64,000 nucleotides of DNA from DATKRB01 sp963794215 (GCA_963794215.1 CAWCCQ010000001.1:372001-436000), one strand, 5' to 3'; counted from the first letter of the stretch, positions 1 to 8,999 are shown. The notes: a model not told the origin generated them from the sequence alone. Made by a program: numbers and translations.

Positions 1-1
1 C

Positions 2-286
2 GCGCTGGCATCGTGTCTCACGGCCGGTGTCGCGACGGTGGCGTCGAACCGCGGCGTCCAGCTCCATTCCGTGAAGGCGACCGTCACAGCCGGGATGGAC
101 CTGCAAGGCATCCTCGGCATCGACGGTGATGTACGCAACGGCTTCGACCAGGTCACCGTGACCTACGACATCGACGCCGACGCCAGTCGGGCGGACCTCG
201 AGGCGATCCTCGCCCAGTCCCAGAAGCGCTCGGCCGTCTTCGACATCATCACCAACCCGACCACCGTCCAGGTCTCCCTCGCCTGA
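2..286 (+). CDS. OsmC-family protein, C-terminal part (cut by window edge)
   Basis: The reading frame is open from base 2 and ends with TGA at 284-286; its start lies outside the window. The visible about 94 residues begin ALASCLTAGVATVASNRGV, which matches the helix around the conserved cysteine of OsmC/Ohr-type proteins, and end with the typical QKRSAVFDIITN strand-loop of this fold. Known members reduce organic hydroperoxides or have unassigned roles using a redox cysteine; only the cysteine of the ASCLT motif is visible here, the partner cysteine would be upstream. Function beyond the family cannot be assigned. Confidence 0.75.
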   Translation, partial: ALASCLTAGVATVASNRGVQLHSVKATVTAGMDLQGILGIDGDVRNGFDQVTVTYDIDADASRADLEAILAQSQKRSAVFDIITNPTTVQVSLA

Positions 287-328
287 GCGGGCTGCGGACC
301 GGATCCCGAGCACTGAGCTGCCACGACG

Positions 329-1667
329 ATGCGAGCGATGCGGGTGACGGTCGTCGTCGTTGGCGCCGGGCAGGCCGGTCTGGCGATGAGCCGTCACCTT
401 GCCGCTCGCGGGGCTCGACCACGTCGTGCTCGAACGCGGCGAGGTGGCATCGTCGTGGCGCACCGAGCGCTGGGACTCGCTCAGGCTGCTCACCCCGAAC
501 TGGATGTGCCGTCTGCCGGGGTACCAGTACGAGGGGCCGGACCGCGACGGCTACCAGACGGCGGCGGAGACCGCCGGCTGGCTCGAGGCCTACGCCTGCC
601 GCACCGGCGCCCCGGTCCGCACGCAGGGTCACGGTGCTGCAGGTGCGGCGGACGGACCGGCGGCTTCGAGGTCGCGACCGACGACGGCTGCTACCTCGCC
701 GCGGCCGTCGTCGTCGCGGCGGGTGCGTCGAGCGACCCGCGGGTCCCCGCGGTCGCGGCCGAGCTGCCCCGCCGGATCAACCAGGTGACCGCCATGCGCT
801 ACCGGAGCCCCGCACAACTCGACGCCACGGGCGACGTGCTCGTGGTCGGTGCGTCGGCCTCGGGCATCCAGATCGCGGACGAGCTCCGACGCTCAGGACG
901 TGGCGTCACCCTTGCGGTCGGCGAGCACGTCCGGCTCCCGCGCACCTACCGAGGCCGCGACATCTACTGCTGGCTGGCGGCGATCGGCCAGCTCGATGAG
1001 CGCTACGACGAGGTCGAAGACATCGAGCGGGCGCGCCGCCACGCCTCGGTGCAACTCGTCGGCAACCCGACCCGGATGCCGCTCGACCTCAACGCGCTCT
1101 CCGCCGCCGGCGTCGACCTCGTCGGCCGGCTCATGCGGGTGTCTGGCGCAGGTGGCGCAATTCTCCGGCGCCCTCGCGAGCCTGACGGCGAACGCGGATC
1201 TGAAGCAGGCGCGCCTCCTCCAGCGCATCGACGACTTCGTCACCGAGCACGGGCTCTCGGGCGAGGTCCCCGGGCCCGACCGGCCGGCGCCGACCCGCCT
1301 CGGTGCGGTACCCACGGAGATCGACCTCGAGCGGTTCACCACCGTGATCTGGGCAACCGGGTACCGCCCCTCGTATCCGTGGCTGGACCCGGCTGCCTTC
1401 GATCGCCGCGGCCGGGTCGCGCACGACGGTGGCGTCTCCCCGGTTCCGGGGCTCTATGTTCTCGGGCTCCCATTCCTCCGGCGACGACGCTCGAACCTGA
1501 TCGCGGGGGTGGGGGACGACGCGGCCGAGTTGCTCCCGCACCTACTTGCATACCTCCACGGCGCAGGTCGCCCCCGGGCCGAACGCCGATCCGGGCGCTC
1601 AGTCGTCGAGAGGGCGGGCGAGCAGCGCGTTCCGGACCCGATGGACCACCGCATCGACGGGGCGTGA
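329..1667 (+). pseudogene. FAD/NAD(P)-dependent monooxygenase-like oxidoreductase, frameshifted
   Basis: A Rossmann FAD motif (VVGAGQAGLAMS) opens the protein, a second nucleotide motif (VLVVGASASGIQIADEL) sits in the middle, and the ATGYRP motif typical of flavin-containing monooxygenases and related enzymes lies near the end. The protein can only be followed by changing frame near 407, twice near 630-660, and near 1140. Conservation continues across each break, so these may be single-base errors, but four breaks in one gene also fit decay. The last frame runs to 1667 and overlaps the convergent regulator gene by 69 bases, so the natural stop was probably nearer 1570. The substrate is unknown. 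Confidence 0.7.
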
Positions 1668-4127
1668 CGACCCGATCGCCGCGAGTTCAGCGGTGCGGGC
1701 TTCGCCGAGCCCACTCTCGAGCTCGTCACGAGTGGCGAGCGCCACGTCGCGCAACCTTGCCGACATCGGCGTGACGCCGAACATGAAGTGCGCCTCGATC
1801 GCTCCGATCAGTTCCACCGCCAGCTCCGCTTGGCCGATGCGGTGCAGCGCGATGACACAGCGCGAGAGCGTGTGCCACTGCTGAGCCCACTCGCCGGAGC
1901 GGTACCAAAGGTCGACGGTCTCCGCTAACCCCGCGCAACCGCGTTCGAGATCGCCGAGGTGGACGAGGAACCCGCACGCCTCGGTCAGCGCGAACGCGCC
2001 CATCCACCGGTTCCCCGCCATCCGTGCGAGTTCGTCCGCCCTGAGGAAGGCCGCCAGCGCTCCCTCGTCGCTGCGACTGGCGAAGCCTTCGGCGACAGCG
2101 ACCGAGGCGAGGTCGGTCGGGCTGCCGGTCACGGCGGCGAGCACGCGGGCGCGGGCGATGTAGTTGGCGGCGCCCTCGAGATCGTCGTTGGCGCTCATCC
2201 CGACCGCCCCCATGTAGCACGCGTGCACGATCCGCGACGCGACGCCGGACGCCTCCGCCAACTCCACCTGGCGTTCCGAGGCGTGAAATGCGCCGACGTC
2301 GTCATTCAGCACGAGCAGCGTGTTCCCGAGTGCCCGCTCCGCGAGCCCGCTCGGCTCGACGCCGTGAACGTCCTCCAAGGCGCGAGTCTCGTGGGCCAGG
2401 GCGACCGCGAGCTCGAACTCGCCGCGGACCCACGCGCCGTATGCACGGACGCCCGTGAGCAGCGGCGCCAGGGGGTGCTCGAGCACATCCTCCGCCCGAG
2501 CAGCGGCATCGGCCCAGGCGAAGAGCTCATAGCGCATGGCCCGCATGGCGAACTCCCGTGACGACACGATGAGCCCGATCGCGGTGTCGAGGTCCCCAGT
2601 CTCGAGGGCGAAGCGCTGCGCGGCGCGCAGGTCAGCGAACGACGCGTCCGCTACTTCGATCGCCTGCGGCTCGCCTGGCGTGCGAATCTCCTCCTCGACG
2701 AAGCGCGCCAGCGCAGCGAAGCGCGCTGCATGCGATCCGAAGACCTCCGCACGACGGTCGTAGCTCATGCGGCTCCGGCCGTACTCACGAAGCGTCTCGA
2801 GCAGCTCGTAACGGGTGCCGCCGCCGGCGGGCCGGCGAACCGACACCATGGAGCGCTCGACAAGGCGTGTGAGCAAGTCGAGCGCGTCGCCCGAGCGGCA
2901 CGTCGACTCGGCCGACGCGAGGTCGAAGGGCCCGGCGAAGACGGCGAGGGCGCTGAACAGCTCCTGCTCCTCGGGAGCGAGGAGGTCGTAGGACCAGCTG
3001 ATGGCGTCCTCCATCGTCCGGTGGCGGGGGTCGCCCCCGCGGCGGGAGGCCTTCAGCAGACCGAAACGTTCATCGAGGCGAGCCGCGATCTCTGCGAGGT
3101 CGATCGTCCGGGCCCGTGCGGCTGCGAGCTCGATCGCGAGCGGGATCCCATCGAGGCGCCGGCAGATCTCGACGACCGAACTCGCGTTCTGCTCGCTGAG
3201 CTCGAATCCCGGATCGGACGCGCCTGCTCGCTCAACGAAGAGCGCCACCGCCGGGGCGCTGTCGAGGCCACCCCCGGCGAGGGCCCCGGCCCCGGCGTCT
3301 CCGGTCGACAGGGGATCGACCGACCACACCTGTTCACCTGGGAGCCCGAGCGGCTCGCGAGAGGTCGCCACGATGGAGACGGCCGGCGCCTCCCGGACGA
3401 TGCGGCCGGCGAGGGACGCAACCGGCTCGACGAGGTGCTCGCAGTTGTCGAGCACGACGAGTAAACATCGCAGCCGCAGCGTCTCGATGATTGCGTCCCC
3501 AATCGAGCTGCCACGCCGGAAGTGGACGTCGATCGCCGTCGCGACGGCCTCGAGTGTGGCGTCCTCGTCGCCGACGGCAACGAGCTCGACCAGCTTCACT
3601 CCGTCGGGATATCGGTCCGCGATGCGGCGCGCCAGTTCCAAGCCCACCGACGTCTTGCCGACACCCCCAGGACCGACGAGGGTGATAAGTCGGTGCTCCC
3701 GGAGGGCTGCCGCGAGGCGCTCGAGGAGCGACTCGCGGCCGATGAGTGTTTGCATCGCTGCGGGGAGCGTCGGTTGTGGCGGTGGCACCGGCGCCCCGCG
3801 TTCGGGAGCGGGCCGCTCGAGCGTCTCCACCGTCGCGATGAACTCGTAGCCCTTGCCGTGGACGGTTCGGATGATCGCCTGGCGGCTGCCGTCATCCCCG
3901 AGCGCCTGGCGCACCGACTTGATGCGCGTAGTGAGCGCCGACTCGCTCACGAAACGGTCGCCCCAGACGTCGTCGAGGAGCTGCTCCTTGCGGACGACCT
4001 CACCCCGGTGCTCGACGAGGTAGCAGAGCAGGTCGAACGCTTGCGGCTCGAGCTTCACCTCCCGACCGTCGCGGCGAAGGGTGACCCGGGCGACGTCCAG
4101 CTCGCAGTTGGCAAAGCGAAGGATCAC
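1599..4127 (-). CDS. Winged-helix/NB-ARC ATPase transcriptional regulator (AfsR-like architecture)
   Basis: 842 residues, intact. Residues about 1-100 form an OmpR/PhoB-type winged helix DNA-binding domain. A proline-rich linker (105-122) leads to a STAND/NB-ARC ATPase with Walker A GPGGVGKTS at 152-160, Walker B LLVVLD at about 222-227, and the GIPLAIELAAARA motif further on. The C-terminal half is helical and probably TPR-like; there is no LuxR domain at the end. Such proteins are signal-responsive activators in which nucleotide and ligand binding release the DNA-binding domain. The start is GTG at 4127 with only a weak ribosome site. No operator could be picked out upstream, and its target is unknown; the convergent oxidoreductase is not obviously in its operon. 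Confidence 0.85.
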   Translation of the reverse strand: MILRFANCELDVARVTLRRDGREVKLEPQAFDLLCYLVEHRGEVVRKEQLLDDVWGDRFVSESALTTRIKSVRQALGDDGSRQAIIRTVHGKGYEFIATVETLERPAPERGAPVPPPQPTLPAAMQTLIGRESLLERLAAALREHRLITLVGPGGVGKTSVGLELARRIADRYPDGVKLVELVAVGDEDATLEAVATAIDVHFRRGSSIGDAIIETLRLRCLLVVLDNCEHLVEPVASLAGRIVREAPAVSIVATSREPLGLPGEQVWSVDPLSTGDAGAGALAGGGLDSAPAVALFVERAGASDPGFELSEQNASSVVEICRRLDGIPLAIELAAARARTIDLAEIAARLDERFGLLKASRRGGDPRHRTMEDAISWSYDLLAPEEQELFSALAVFAGPFDLASAESTCRSGDALDLLTRLVERSMVSVRRPAGGGTRYELLETLREYGRSRMSYDRRAEVFGSHAARFAALARFVEEEIRTPGEPQAIEVADASFADLRAAQRFALETGDLDTAIGLIVSSREFAMRAMRYELFAWADAAARAEDVLEHPLAPLLTGVRAYGAWVRGEFELAVALAHETRALEDVHGVEPSGLAERALGNTLLVLNDDVGAFHASERQVELAEASGVASRIVHACYMGAVGMSANDDLEGAANYIARARVLAAVTGSPTDLASVAVAEGFASRSDEGALAAFLRADELARMAGNRWMGAFALTEACGFLVHLGDLERGCAGLAETVDLWYRSGEWAQQWHTLSRCVIALHRIGQAELAVELIGAIEAHFMFGVTPMSARLRDVALATRDELESGLGEARTAELAAIGSSRPVDAVVHRVRNALLARPLDD

Positions 4128-4367
4128 CGGCGCACGTCCCCGACGCTCTCGTCGATAGTCTCGCGCATCGGACCGCTCCCAGATACCCGAGGCATCGAAG
4201 TCTCACCTCTGGTGTCGGTTGCTAGTTTGCTTGATCCTGGGTCTCTCGTCTGGGCCGACTCGCTGGCAAGGCAGTGGGGCGAGGTCCGATAGGTCGAACG
4301 CACCGACTCGGTGCCAGCCACGGGCCGAACTCTGCGAGGAACTCCCACGACGTGAGTCGATAGGGCC

Positions 4368-5060
4368 TCAGGTCAGGCCGACGAGGGTGTCGGCGAGAAG
4401 TCCAGTCTTCGAGAGGAACGGCGAGTGGCCGCAGTCGAGCTCGATGGGGCTCATACCGAGCAGCGCAGGGATCACATGTCGGGACCAGGTGGGGTTGATC
4501 ACGGGGTCGTGTGAGCCAATCACCGCGCTGGAGGGGACCCCGGGCCACGACCCTAGCGGGGTGGTCTCCTCGGTGATCTTCCAGCACTGGCCGCGCAACT
4601 GTCCGGCGGCCCACCAGGCGACCTCGGGTGGGCAGTCTGCGAAGAACCAGGCCGCCGCGACTTCGGGGTGCCAGCGAGTCGCCCCCGTCGCGTCGGTGTA
4701 GGCGCCGTCCGCTGGGCCGGGGAGGACCATGTCGGGCTCGACCTCAGTAATGCTGTCGTGGGCTCGTCCCGGTCGGGGCAGCATGGCGCACAGGTAGACG
4801 AGCCGTGCGACCGGACGTCGTTGGGCAACGAGCGGGATGGTGAGCCCGCCGAGGGAGTGGCCGACGACGATGAGGTTCTCGTCGCCGGCGGCGAAGGCGT
4901 CCACGGCGGTGTTGGCGTATTCCAACGCGCCGGCGTCGGGATCCTCCGAGGGCAGGTCGACGGCAAGGCCGTGGTGGCCGCGTCGTTCGAGCTCGTCGAT
5001 CAACGGCTGCCAGCACCATGCGCCGTGGTAGGCGCCGTGCACCAGCCCGAAGGTCGTCAT
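4368..5060 (-). CDS. Alpha/beta hydrolase (methylesterase/salicylate esterase-like)
   Basis: 230 residues with the N-terminal oxyanion segment LVHGAYHGAWCW, the nucleophile elbow GHSLGG (Ser69), an acid candidate in GSHDPVINP and the catalytic His in DCGHSPF near the C-terminus. This layout matches the small plant-type methylesterase / hydroxynitrile lyase-like group of alpha/beta hydrolases; the substrate is unknown. It is the last gene of a minus-strand run rhodanese-cupin-hydrolase, and its ATG lies about 9 bases after the cupin stop with no clear ribosome site, suggesting translational coupling. Confidence 0.85.
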   Translation of the reverse strand: MTTFGLVHGAYHGAWCWQPLIDELERRGHHGLAVDLPSEDPDAGALEYANTAVDAFAAGDENLIVVGHSLGGLTIPLVAQRRPVARLVYLCAMLPRPGRAHDSITEVEPDMVLPGPADGAYTDATGATRWHPEVAAAWFFADCPPEVAWWAAGQLRGQCWKITEETTPLGSWPGVPSSAVIGSHDPVINPTWSRHVIPALLGMSPIELDCGHSPFLSKTGLLADTLVGLT

Positions 5061-5069
5061 GGTGGGGGA

Positions 5070-5433
5070 TCAGCGCTTGGCGTAGTCGGCAAAGCCCTGC
5101 CAGTCGATGACCATGCATGGCTCGTCGCCCACGATCCAGGCGTCGTGACCCGGTGCCATGATGGCGAAGTCGCCGGGACCGTGCTCCATCTCCTCGCCGT
5201 CGTCGCTGACGACCTTCATCCGCCCAGACACGAGGTAGCAGGTGTGCGCGGCCTCGCAGCTGTCGGTCTTGGCGATGGGCTTGACGTGCTCGGACCAGCG
5301 CCAGCCGGAGTTGAAGGTGGCCCGGCCGACTGGACCGGCCTCCAGGTTCACCAAGTGCAAGCTGGCCGCTATCGCCCTCGAACGGGCGGACCTCTTCAGG
5401 CTCGTCGAAGCTCTTGCGGAAGAGTGCTGGCAT
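5070..5433 (-). CDS. Small cupin-domain protein (one frameshift)
   Basis: The protein starts MPALFRKSFDEPEEVRPFEG at ATG 5433, preceded by a strong AGGAGG ribosome site at about 5440-5446. It continues as a cupin barrel with EAAHTCYLVSGRMKV and HGPGDFAIMAPGHDAW. A one-base insertion near 5363 (GCTTGCACTT, where CTTCACTT would keep the frame) moves the frame; downstream conservation is intact, so this may be a sequence error. About 120 residues in total. Small cupins of this type bind a metal and small organic ligands; the exact role is unknown. Middle gene of the rhodanese-cupin-hydrolase operon. Confidence 0.75.
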
Positions 5434-5504
5434 GACGTTTCCTCCTAGCCGTGTCTTTGGGTGCTGAGATGGAAATTCAGCGTGCGGGCTCGTGTGACGA
5501 ACCC

Positions 5505-6365
5505 CTACACGATTTGCTCGACGGGAGTGTCGGCAAGGCGTCCCCATTCGGCCCACGACCCGTCGTAGACCCGGACGCTCGGGCGTCCGAGGAGCTGGGT
5601 AAGCACGAACCATGCGGTGGCGGCGCGCCCTCCGATTGTGCAGTAGGTGATGACTTCCCGCTCGGTGTCCCAGGAGATGGAAGAGAAGAGCTGACGCAGC
5701 TCCGAGGGTGAGCGGAAAGCGCCGCTGGCGTCGTAGAGATCGCCGACGGGCTGGTGCACGGCGGTAGGTATGTGCCCGGCTCGGCCGCCGGTTTCCATGC
5801 CGCCTGAGGGCCAGAACCGCTCCCCGTCGAACTCGGCCTCAGAACGCACGTCCACCAGGATCGTTTGGGGGTGGTCGATGGCGTCCTCAACGAGTTGACG
5901 GTCGGCGCGAACTCGCGGGTCGCCGTCCCCAATGTTGTAGCGGCTAGAAGTCGGACGCGACACGTCAGTCGTCCAGGGGTGGCCTGCGGCCCGCCAAGTG
6001 TCCCGGGAGCAGTCGAGGAGGCGAACATCGCGATGCCCGAGGAGGGTGAGCAGCCAGAACCCCAAGGCGGGGGCGTAGCCGTAGAAGACGACAGTGGACT
6101 CAGGCCCGATCCCCGAATGCGAGAGCAGCTCCTCCAGGGCGGCCGGGCCGGCCAGGCGGTACTCGAGGTCCTTCAGGTCGGAGTACACGTTCCACAAGAC
6201 GGCGCCGTCGATGTGCCACTCGTCGTAGGCAGCCGAACTGACGTCCACCTCCACCACCCGCACCGCAGCGTCCTCGAGGTGCGACGCCAGCCACTTGGCG
6301 TCCACCAGCACGCCCCGCCTGTCGGCCGCTTCGAACGTGCTCGCATCCTTCTGGCCACTGGTCAT
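5505..6365 (-). CDS. Two-domain sulfurtransferase (rhodanese family)
   Basis: 286 residues with two rhodanese domains. The N-terminal domain (about 15-125) has the usual inactive loop (FYGYAPALGF) and the C-terminal one (about 155-280) carries the active-site loop ITYCTIGGRA with Cys242 as persulfide carrier. Thiosulfate or 3-mercaptopyruvate sulfurtransferases of this length transfer sulfane sulfur to thiols or cyanide; the loop alone does not separate the two. ATG at 6365 follows a GAGGA ribosome site. It heads a three-gene minus-strand operon with a cupin and an alpha/beta hydrolase. Upstream, at 6422-6450, lies an array of 11-bp phased TTGG repeats that looks like a SARP activator site. 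Confidence 0.9.
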   Translation of the reverse strand: MTSGQKDASTFEAADRRGVLVDAKWLASHLEDAAVRVVEVDVSSAAYDEWHIDGAVLWNVYSDLKDLEYRLAGPAALEELLSHSGIGPESTVVFYGYAPALGFWLLTLLGHRDVRLLDCSRDTWRAAGHPWTTDVSRPTSSRYNIGDGDPRVRADRQLVEDAIDHPQTILVDVRSEAEFDGERFWPSGGMETGGRAGHIPTAVHQPVGDLYDASGAFRSPSELRQLFSSISWDTEREVITYCTIGGRAATAWFVLTQLLGRPSVRVYDGSWAEWGRLADTPVEQIV

Positions 6366-6402
6366 TGCCCGTCCTCCCCTGCTGGCCGATCCTCTTCTCC
6401 CG

Positions 6403-6450
6403 AGGTTCTATGACGACGGCGTTGGGACAACATTGGCGCAACCTTGGTGT
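6403..6450 (-). promoter_or_regulatory. Candidate SARP-activated promoter: three 11-bp phased repeats plus -10
   Basis: TTGGGAC at 6422, TTGGCGC at 6433 and TTGGTGT at 6444 (plus strand) are spaced exactly 11 bp apart. On the minus strand a plausible -10 (CATAGA/TAGAAC around 6405-6412) starts about 9-11 bp past the last repeat, close to the repeat-to--10 spacing known from SARP-controlled promoters, and the rhodanese ATG lies 57 bases from the array. A similar array sits at the neighbouring SARP gene. Confidence 0.6.
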
Positions 6451-6680
6451 CAGTGGCGGCGAGCCTGAGGCCGGGCCGGGTCCGGCGTCGTTGCAACGCA
6501 GCATCGACTGGCCGACGCCTGGGGGCGTTCGACTCGGATAGCCAAGTTCCGACGGACCGACCTGAGACCGCTGGGCCGACTCCGTCAGGGCTCGACCAGT
6601 CTGCTGCCAGGGGCGTTCTGTCCGCTGATCCGGCGGCTACCCGACCGCAACGTCAGCAAGCGTACGGAGCTTCCGCGGCG

Positions 6681-6839
6681 CTATTCGGTCTGGATCCAGC
6701 CGCGCAGATCGTCGGGGCTGACGCTGTCGAGCAGGGCCGGGTGGTCGGTGGCCATATGACCCCGGATGACCCCGATCACCTGGTCATCGCTCTCCCCGCG
6801 GCCCACGAAGCCGCACTCACACCGGATTGTCTTCGCCAT
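6681..6839 (-). CDS. DUF1059 small protein
   Basis: A 52-residue protein starting MAKTIRCECGFVGRG, with ATG at 6839 behind the ribosome site AGGAGGAAG. An upstream ATG at 6878 exists but would place the ribosome site inside the gene. The pattern CECGF, a central acidic helix and HMATDHP matches the DUF1059 family of small actinobacterial proteins; the family's function is unknown, although two Cys and two His suggest metal binding. It is read divergently from the SARP gene, and the repeats at 6861-6900 cover its promoter region. Confidence 0.75.
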   Translation of the reverse strand: MAKTIRCECGFVGRGESDDQVIGVIRGHMATDHPALLDSVSPDDLRGWIQTE

Positions 6840-6860
6840 CGGCTCTTCCTCCTCGCCTCG

Positions 6861-6900
6861 TTGGCATCGTATTGCCAAGATATTGGCGTGACCTTGGCGT
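6861..6900. promoter_or_regulatory. Four 11-bp phased TTGGC repeats (candidate SARP operator)
   Basis: TTGGCAT at 6861, TTGCCAA at 6872, TTGGCGT at 6883 and TTGGCGT at 6894 recur every 11 bp without a gap. The array lies between the divergent DUF1059 gene (start 6839) and the SARP gene, overlapping the proposed GTG start of the latter (6888). Direct repeats at one-helical-turn spacing are the hallmark of SARP binding. The position fits autoregulation plus control of the small gene. Confidence 0.65.
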
Positions 6901-7646
6901 GTCCGAGTCCGTTGCGCATCCAGATTTGTGGCCGACTGACCATCGAACGTGACGGCCGGCGCCTCGAGCCGGACCTACCGGGGCGTCAGGGACGGCTGCT
7001 GTTCACCTACTTGGTGGTCAACCGGCACCGCCCGGTCCCACGCGACGAGCTGGCCGAGGCGCTCTGGCGCGAACCCGATCCCGCCGCGGTCGACGCCCGG
7101 CTCAATCCCCTGCTCTCCAAGCTTCGCCGGGTATTCGGCCCCGACGCCGTCGAGGGACGCTCGACCCTAGCCTTGCGGCTGCCAGGGGCCTGGGTCGACC
7201 TCGAAGCCGCGGTGGAAGCCATTCACCGGGCCGAGTCCGCCGTCGTCCAGAAGGAATGGACCCGCGCCTGGGGGCCAGTGCTCACCGCCCTGTTCGTGGC
7301 CGAACGCTTATTCCTCCCCGGTGAGGACGCTCTGTGGATCGACGAGGTCCGCCATCAGCTTGAGGTGCTACACCTGCGGGCCCTGGAGGCCTACGCCGCG
7401 ACCGAGCTCGGCATCGGCGGCACCGAGCTGGCCGGAGCCGTGCGCGCCGGTCGCCAGCTCGTCCGCCTCGCACCGCTGCGAGAAAGTGGGTACCGCTACC
7501 TCATGGAAGCGCTCGCCGCCGAGGGCAATCTGGCCGAAGCCCTCCACATCTACTCCCAGCTCGGCGACTGCCTGCGCGAGCAGCTCGGTGTCTCACCCAG
7601 CCCGGCAACCCGGCAGATCTACGAGCGCATCCTCGCCTCTACCTGA
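6888..7646 (+). CDS. SARP-family transcriptional activator (winged helix + BTAD)
   Basis: About 252 residues from GTG 6888: an OmpR-like winged helix (about 8-95, with LRIQICGRLTIERDGR and ELAEALWR) followed by the bacterial transcriptional activation domain (about 105-250, including the LREQLGVSPSPATR signature). This is the short two-domain SARP form that activates nearby pathway operons in actinobacteria. The open frame extends upstream to 6444 but that part has no SARP similarity. No ribosome site precedes 6888, so leaderless translation is likely; TTG 6894 or 6912 are alternatives. The repeat arrays at 6422-6450 and 6861-6900 are its probable binding sites, which would make the rhodanese-cupin-hydrolase operon and DUF1059 gene its targets. 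Confidence 0.85.
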   Translation: MTLACPSPLRIQICGRLTIERDGRRLEPDLPGRQGRLLFTYLVVNRHRPVPRDELAEALWREPDPAAVDARLNPLLSKLRRVFGPDAVEGRSTLALRLPGAWVDLEAAVEAIHRAESAVVQKEWTRAWGPVLTALFVAERLFLPGEDALWIDEVRHQLEVLHLRALEAYAATELGIGGTELAGAVRAGRQLVRLAPLRESGYRYLMEALAAEGNLAEALHIYSQLGDCLREQLGVSPSPATRQIYERILAST

Positions 7647-8127
7647 GGCCTCCTCGCCCGGCTCGCAGAGCCGCGCTCGGCCTCGGAGTGCCTCGAGGTG
7701 TCGATGATCTGCCCGGCGTATTTGCCGAAGATCGGCGCTCCAGCAAGCCGCAAGGCGGTGCCGAAGAGGCGGCCTCGGATGGTGTACTTGAACCGAGGCG
7801 CCCACGTCATCTCCACCCGGGACCCTTGCGGCGCGGCGAGGGCCGTGATGGTCCAGCTGCTCTGGGGGGCGTAGACGTTGGAGTCGGTCACCGTCGCAAT
7901 GGCAGACCCGGGGGTGGACCAGTCCTAGCGGCATCGTTCCCAGTTGATGCCGATGCCGGTTCCGGTTCCCTCGGTGACATCGGCGTGGTTGTCGCCGATG
8001 CTGTGCACCTCGAAGAGCTCGGCTTCGACTGCGGGGAACACGTCACCACGCCGTTCGGTCAAGTCGTGGGCGGCTTCGAGGAGGCGGGCGGGAGCGAGCA
8101 GTCGGAGGTGAACCTGAGCGTGCGCAT
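7619..8127 (-). pseudogene. SRPBCC/polyketide-cyclase-like protein, damaged
   Basis: A start MRTLRFTSDCSLPP at ATG 8127, a shifted middle (ARLLEAAHDLTERRGDVFPAV, then EVHSIGDNHADVTEGTG) and a C-terminal half beginning DWSTPGSAIATVTDSNVYAP together give a typical SRPBCC (START-like) hydrophobic-ligand barrel. The frame shifts near 8080, and an in-frame TAG at 7925-7927 interrupts the middle and C-terminal parts. The 3' end overlaps the convergent SARP gene by 28 bases. Two lesions in a 150-residue gene suggest a pseudogene, but sequence error is not excluded. It lies just downstream of a hydrolase gene on the same strand. Confidence 0.6.
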
Positions 8128-8144
8128 CGTCTGCCCCGTCGGCG

Positions 8145-8999
8145 TCAGCTCCACCGCTCGAGGAACTCGACCATGAGCTCGACGAGCGGCGGGGTGATGA
8201 TGTGGCCTGTGGCGGGCACGACGGCAAGTTCACCCTCGGCGAGCGCCCGATACGCGCAAACGCCCGCGTCGACCGAGCAGAACTCGTCGCGGTCATCGAC
8301 GATGATCAGGGTCGGCGCCGTGATGGCGCCCAGATCGGGCGTGGTACAGCCGGTCGGCTGCGTCAGGCGGGGAAAGCCGAGGCGCAGGTACTCCTTCCAG
8401 TGGTCTTTGCCCTGGCCGCTGTCCTCGTCGGCCTTCATGAGCTCGAACGCGCCCTGCATCTCGGCGGACTGCGAAAAGAAGCGGGCGGCGGCATCGGGAT
8501 CTGCATGGGTCGCCTCGGCGCTGCCCCCGAGCATCTGTCGCATCGTGGCGATCAGCGTCGGGACCACAGACGGGTCGAATGCGTCATAGCCGGCATGGTT
8601 GGCCGATCGCCCGCACGGATCCCGGGTGGCGGATCCCCAGGACGCTCGCCGTGATCCCACCCTCACTGAAGCCGGCGACGAGGGGCCGGTCGAGGCCAAG
8701 GGCATCGACCAGGGCGGCAACGTCGTCGGCGAGAAGGTCGAAGGTCACAGTGCCGCCGGAGTGAACGGTCCGCCCGGCGCCGCGGTTGTCGGGCGCGATG
8801 ACTCGAAAACGTGCCGACAATGTCGCCATCTGCGAGGCGTACGAGATGGGAACGCCCGTCCAGATCGGGTTGGTCGAAACCACGCCCCATGGAGGAGGAC
8901 GAGCGGCTCGCCCTCGCCCGCCTCGAGGTAGTGGATGTCGATGCCGTTGGCGTGAACAGAACGAGGTTCGGTCTGCGGGAGGTCTGCGGTGGCTGTCAT
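8145..8999 (-). pseudogene. Alpha/beta hydrolase (epoxide hydrolase/esterase-like), two frameshifts
   Basis: Starts MTATADLPQTEPRSVHANG at ATG 8999 behind the ribosome site AAGGAG. The oxyanion motif PLVLLHGAW, nucleophile elbow AGFSEGG, acid region IIVDDRDEFC and His region PATGHIITPP are all present in order, giving a complete catalytic set of about 285 residues. Following it needs a frame change near 8885 and another near 8620. Each break is between well-conserved segments. The substrate is unknown. The damaged SRPBCC gene starts 18 bases downstream and may be co-transcribed. Confidence 0.7.

Noticed and set aside
6444..6887. Upstream extension of the SARP gene frame
   Set aside because: It runs over the repeat array and the antisense DUF1059 gene and has no similarity to SARP proteins; GTG 6888 is the better start.
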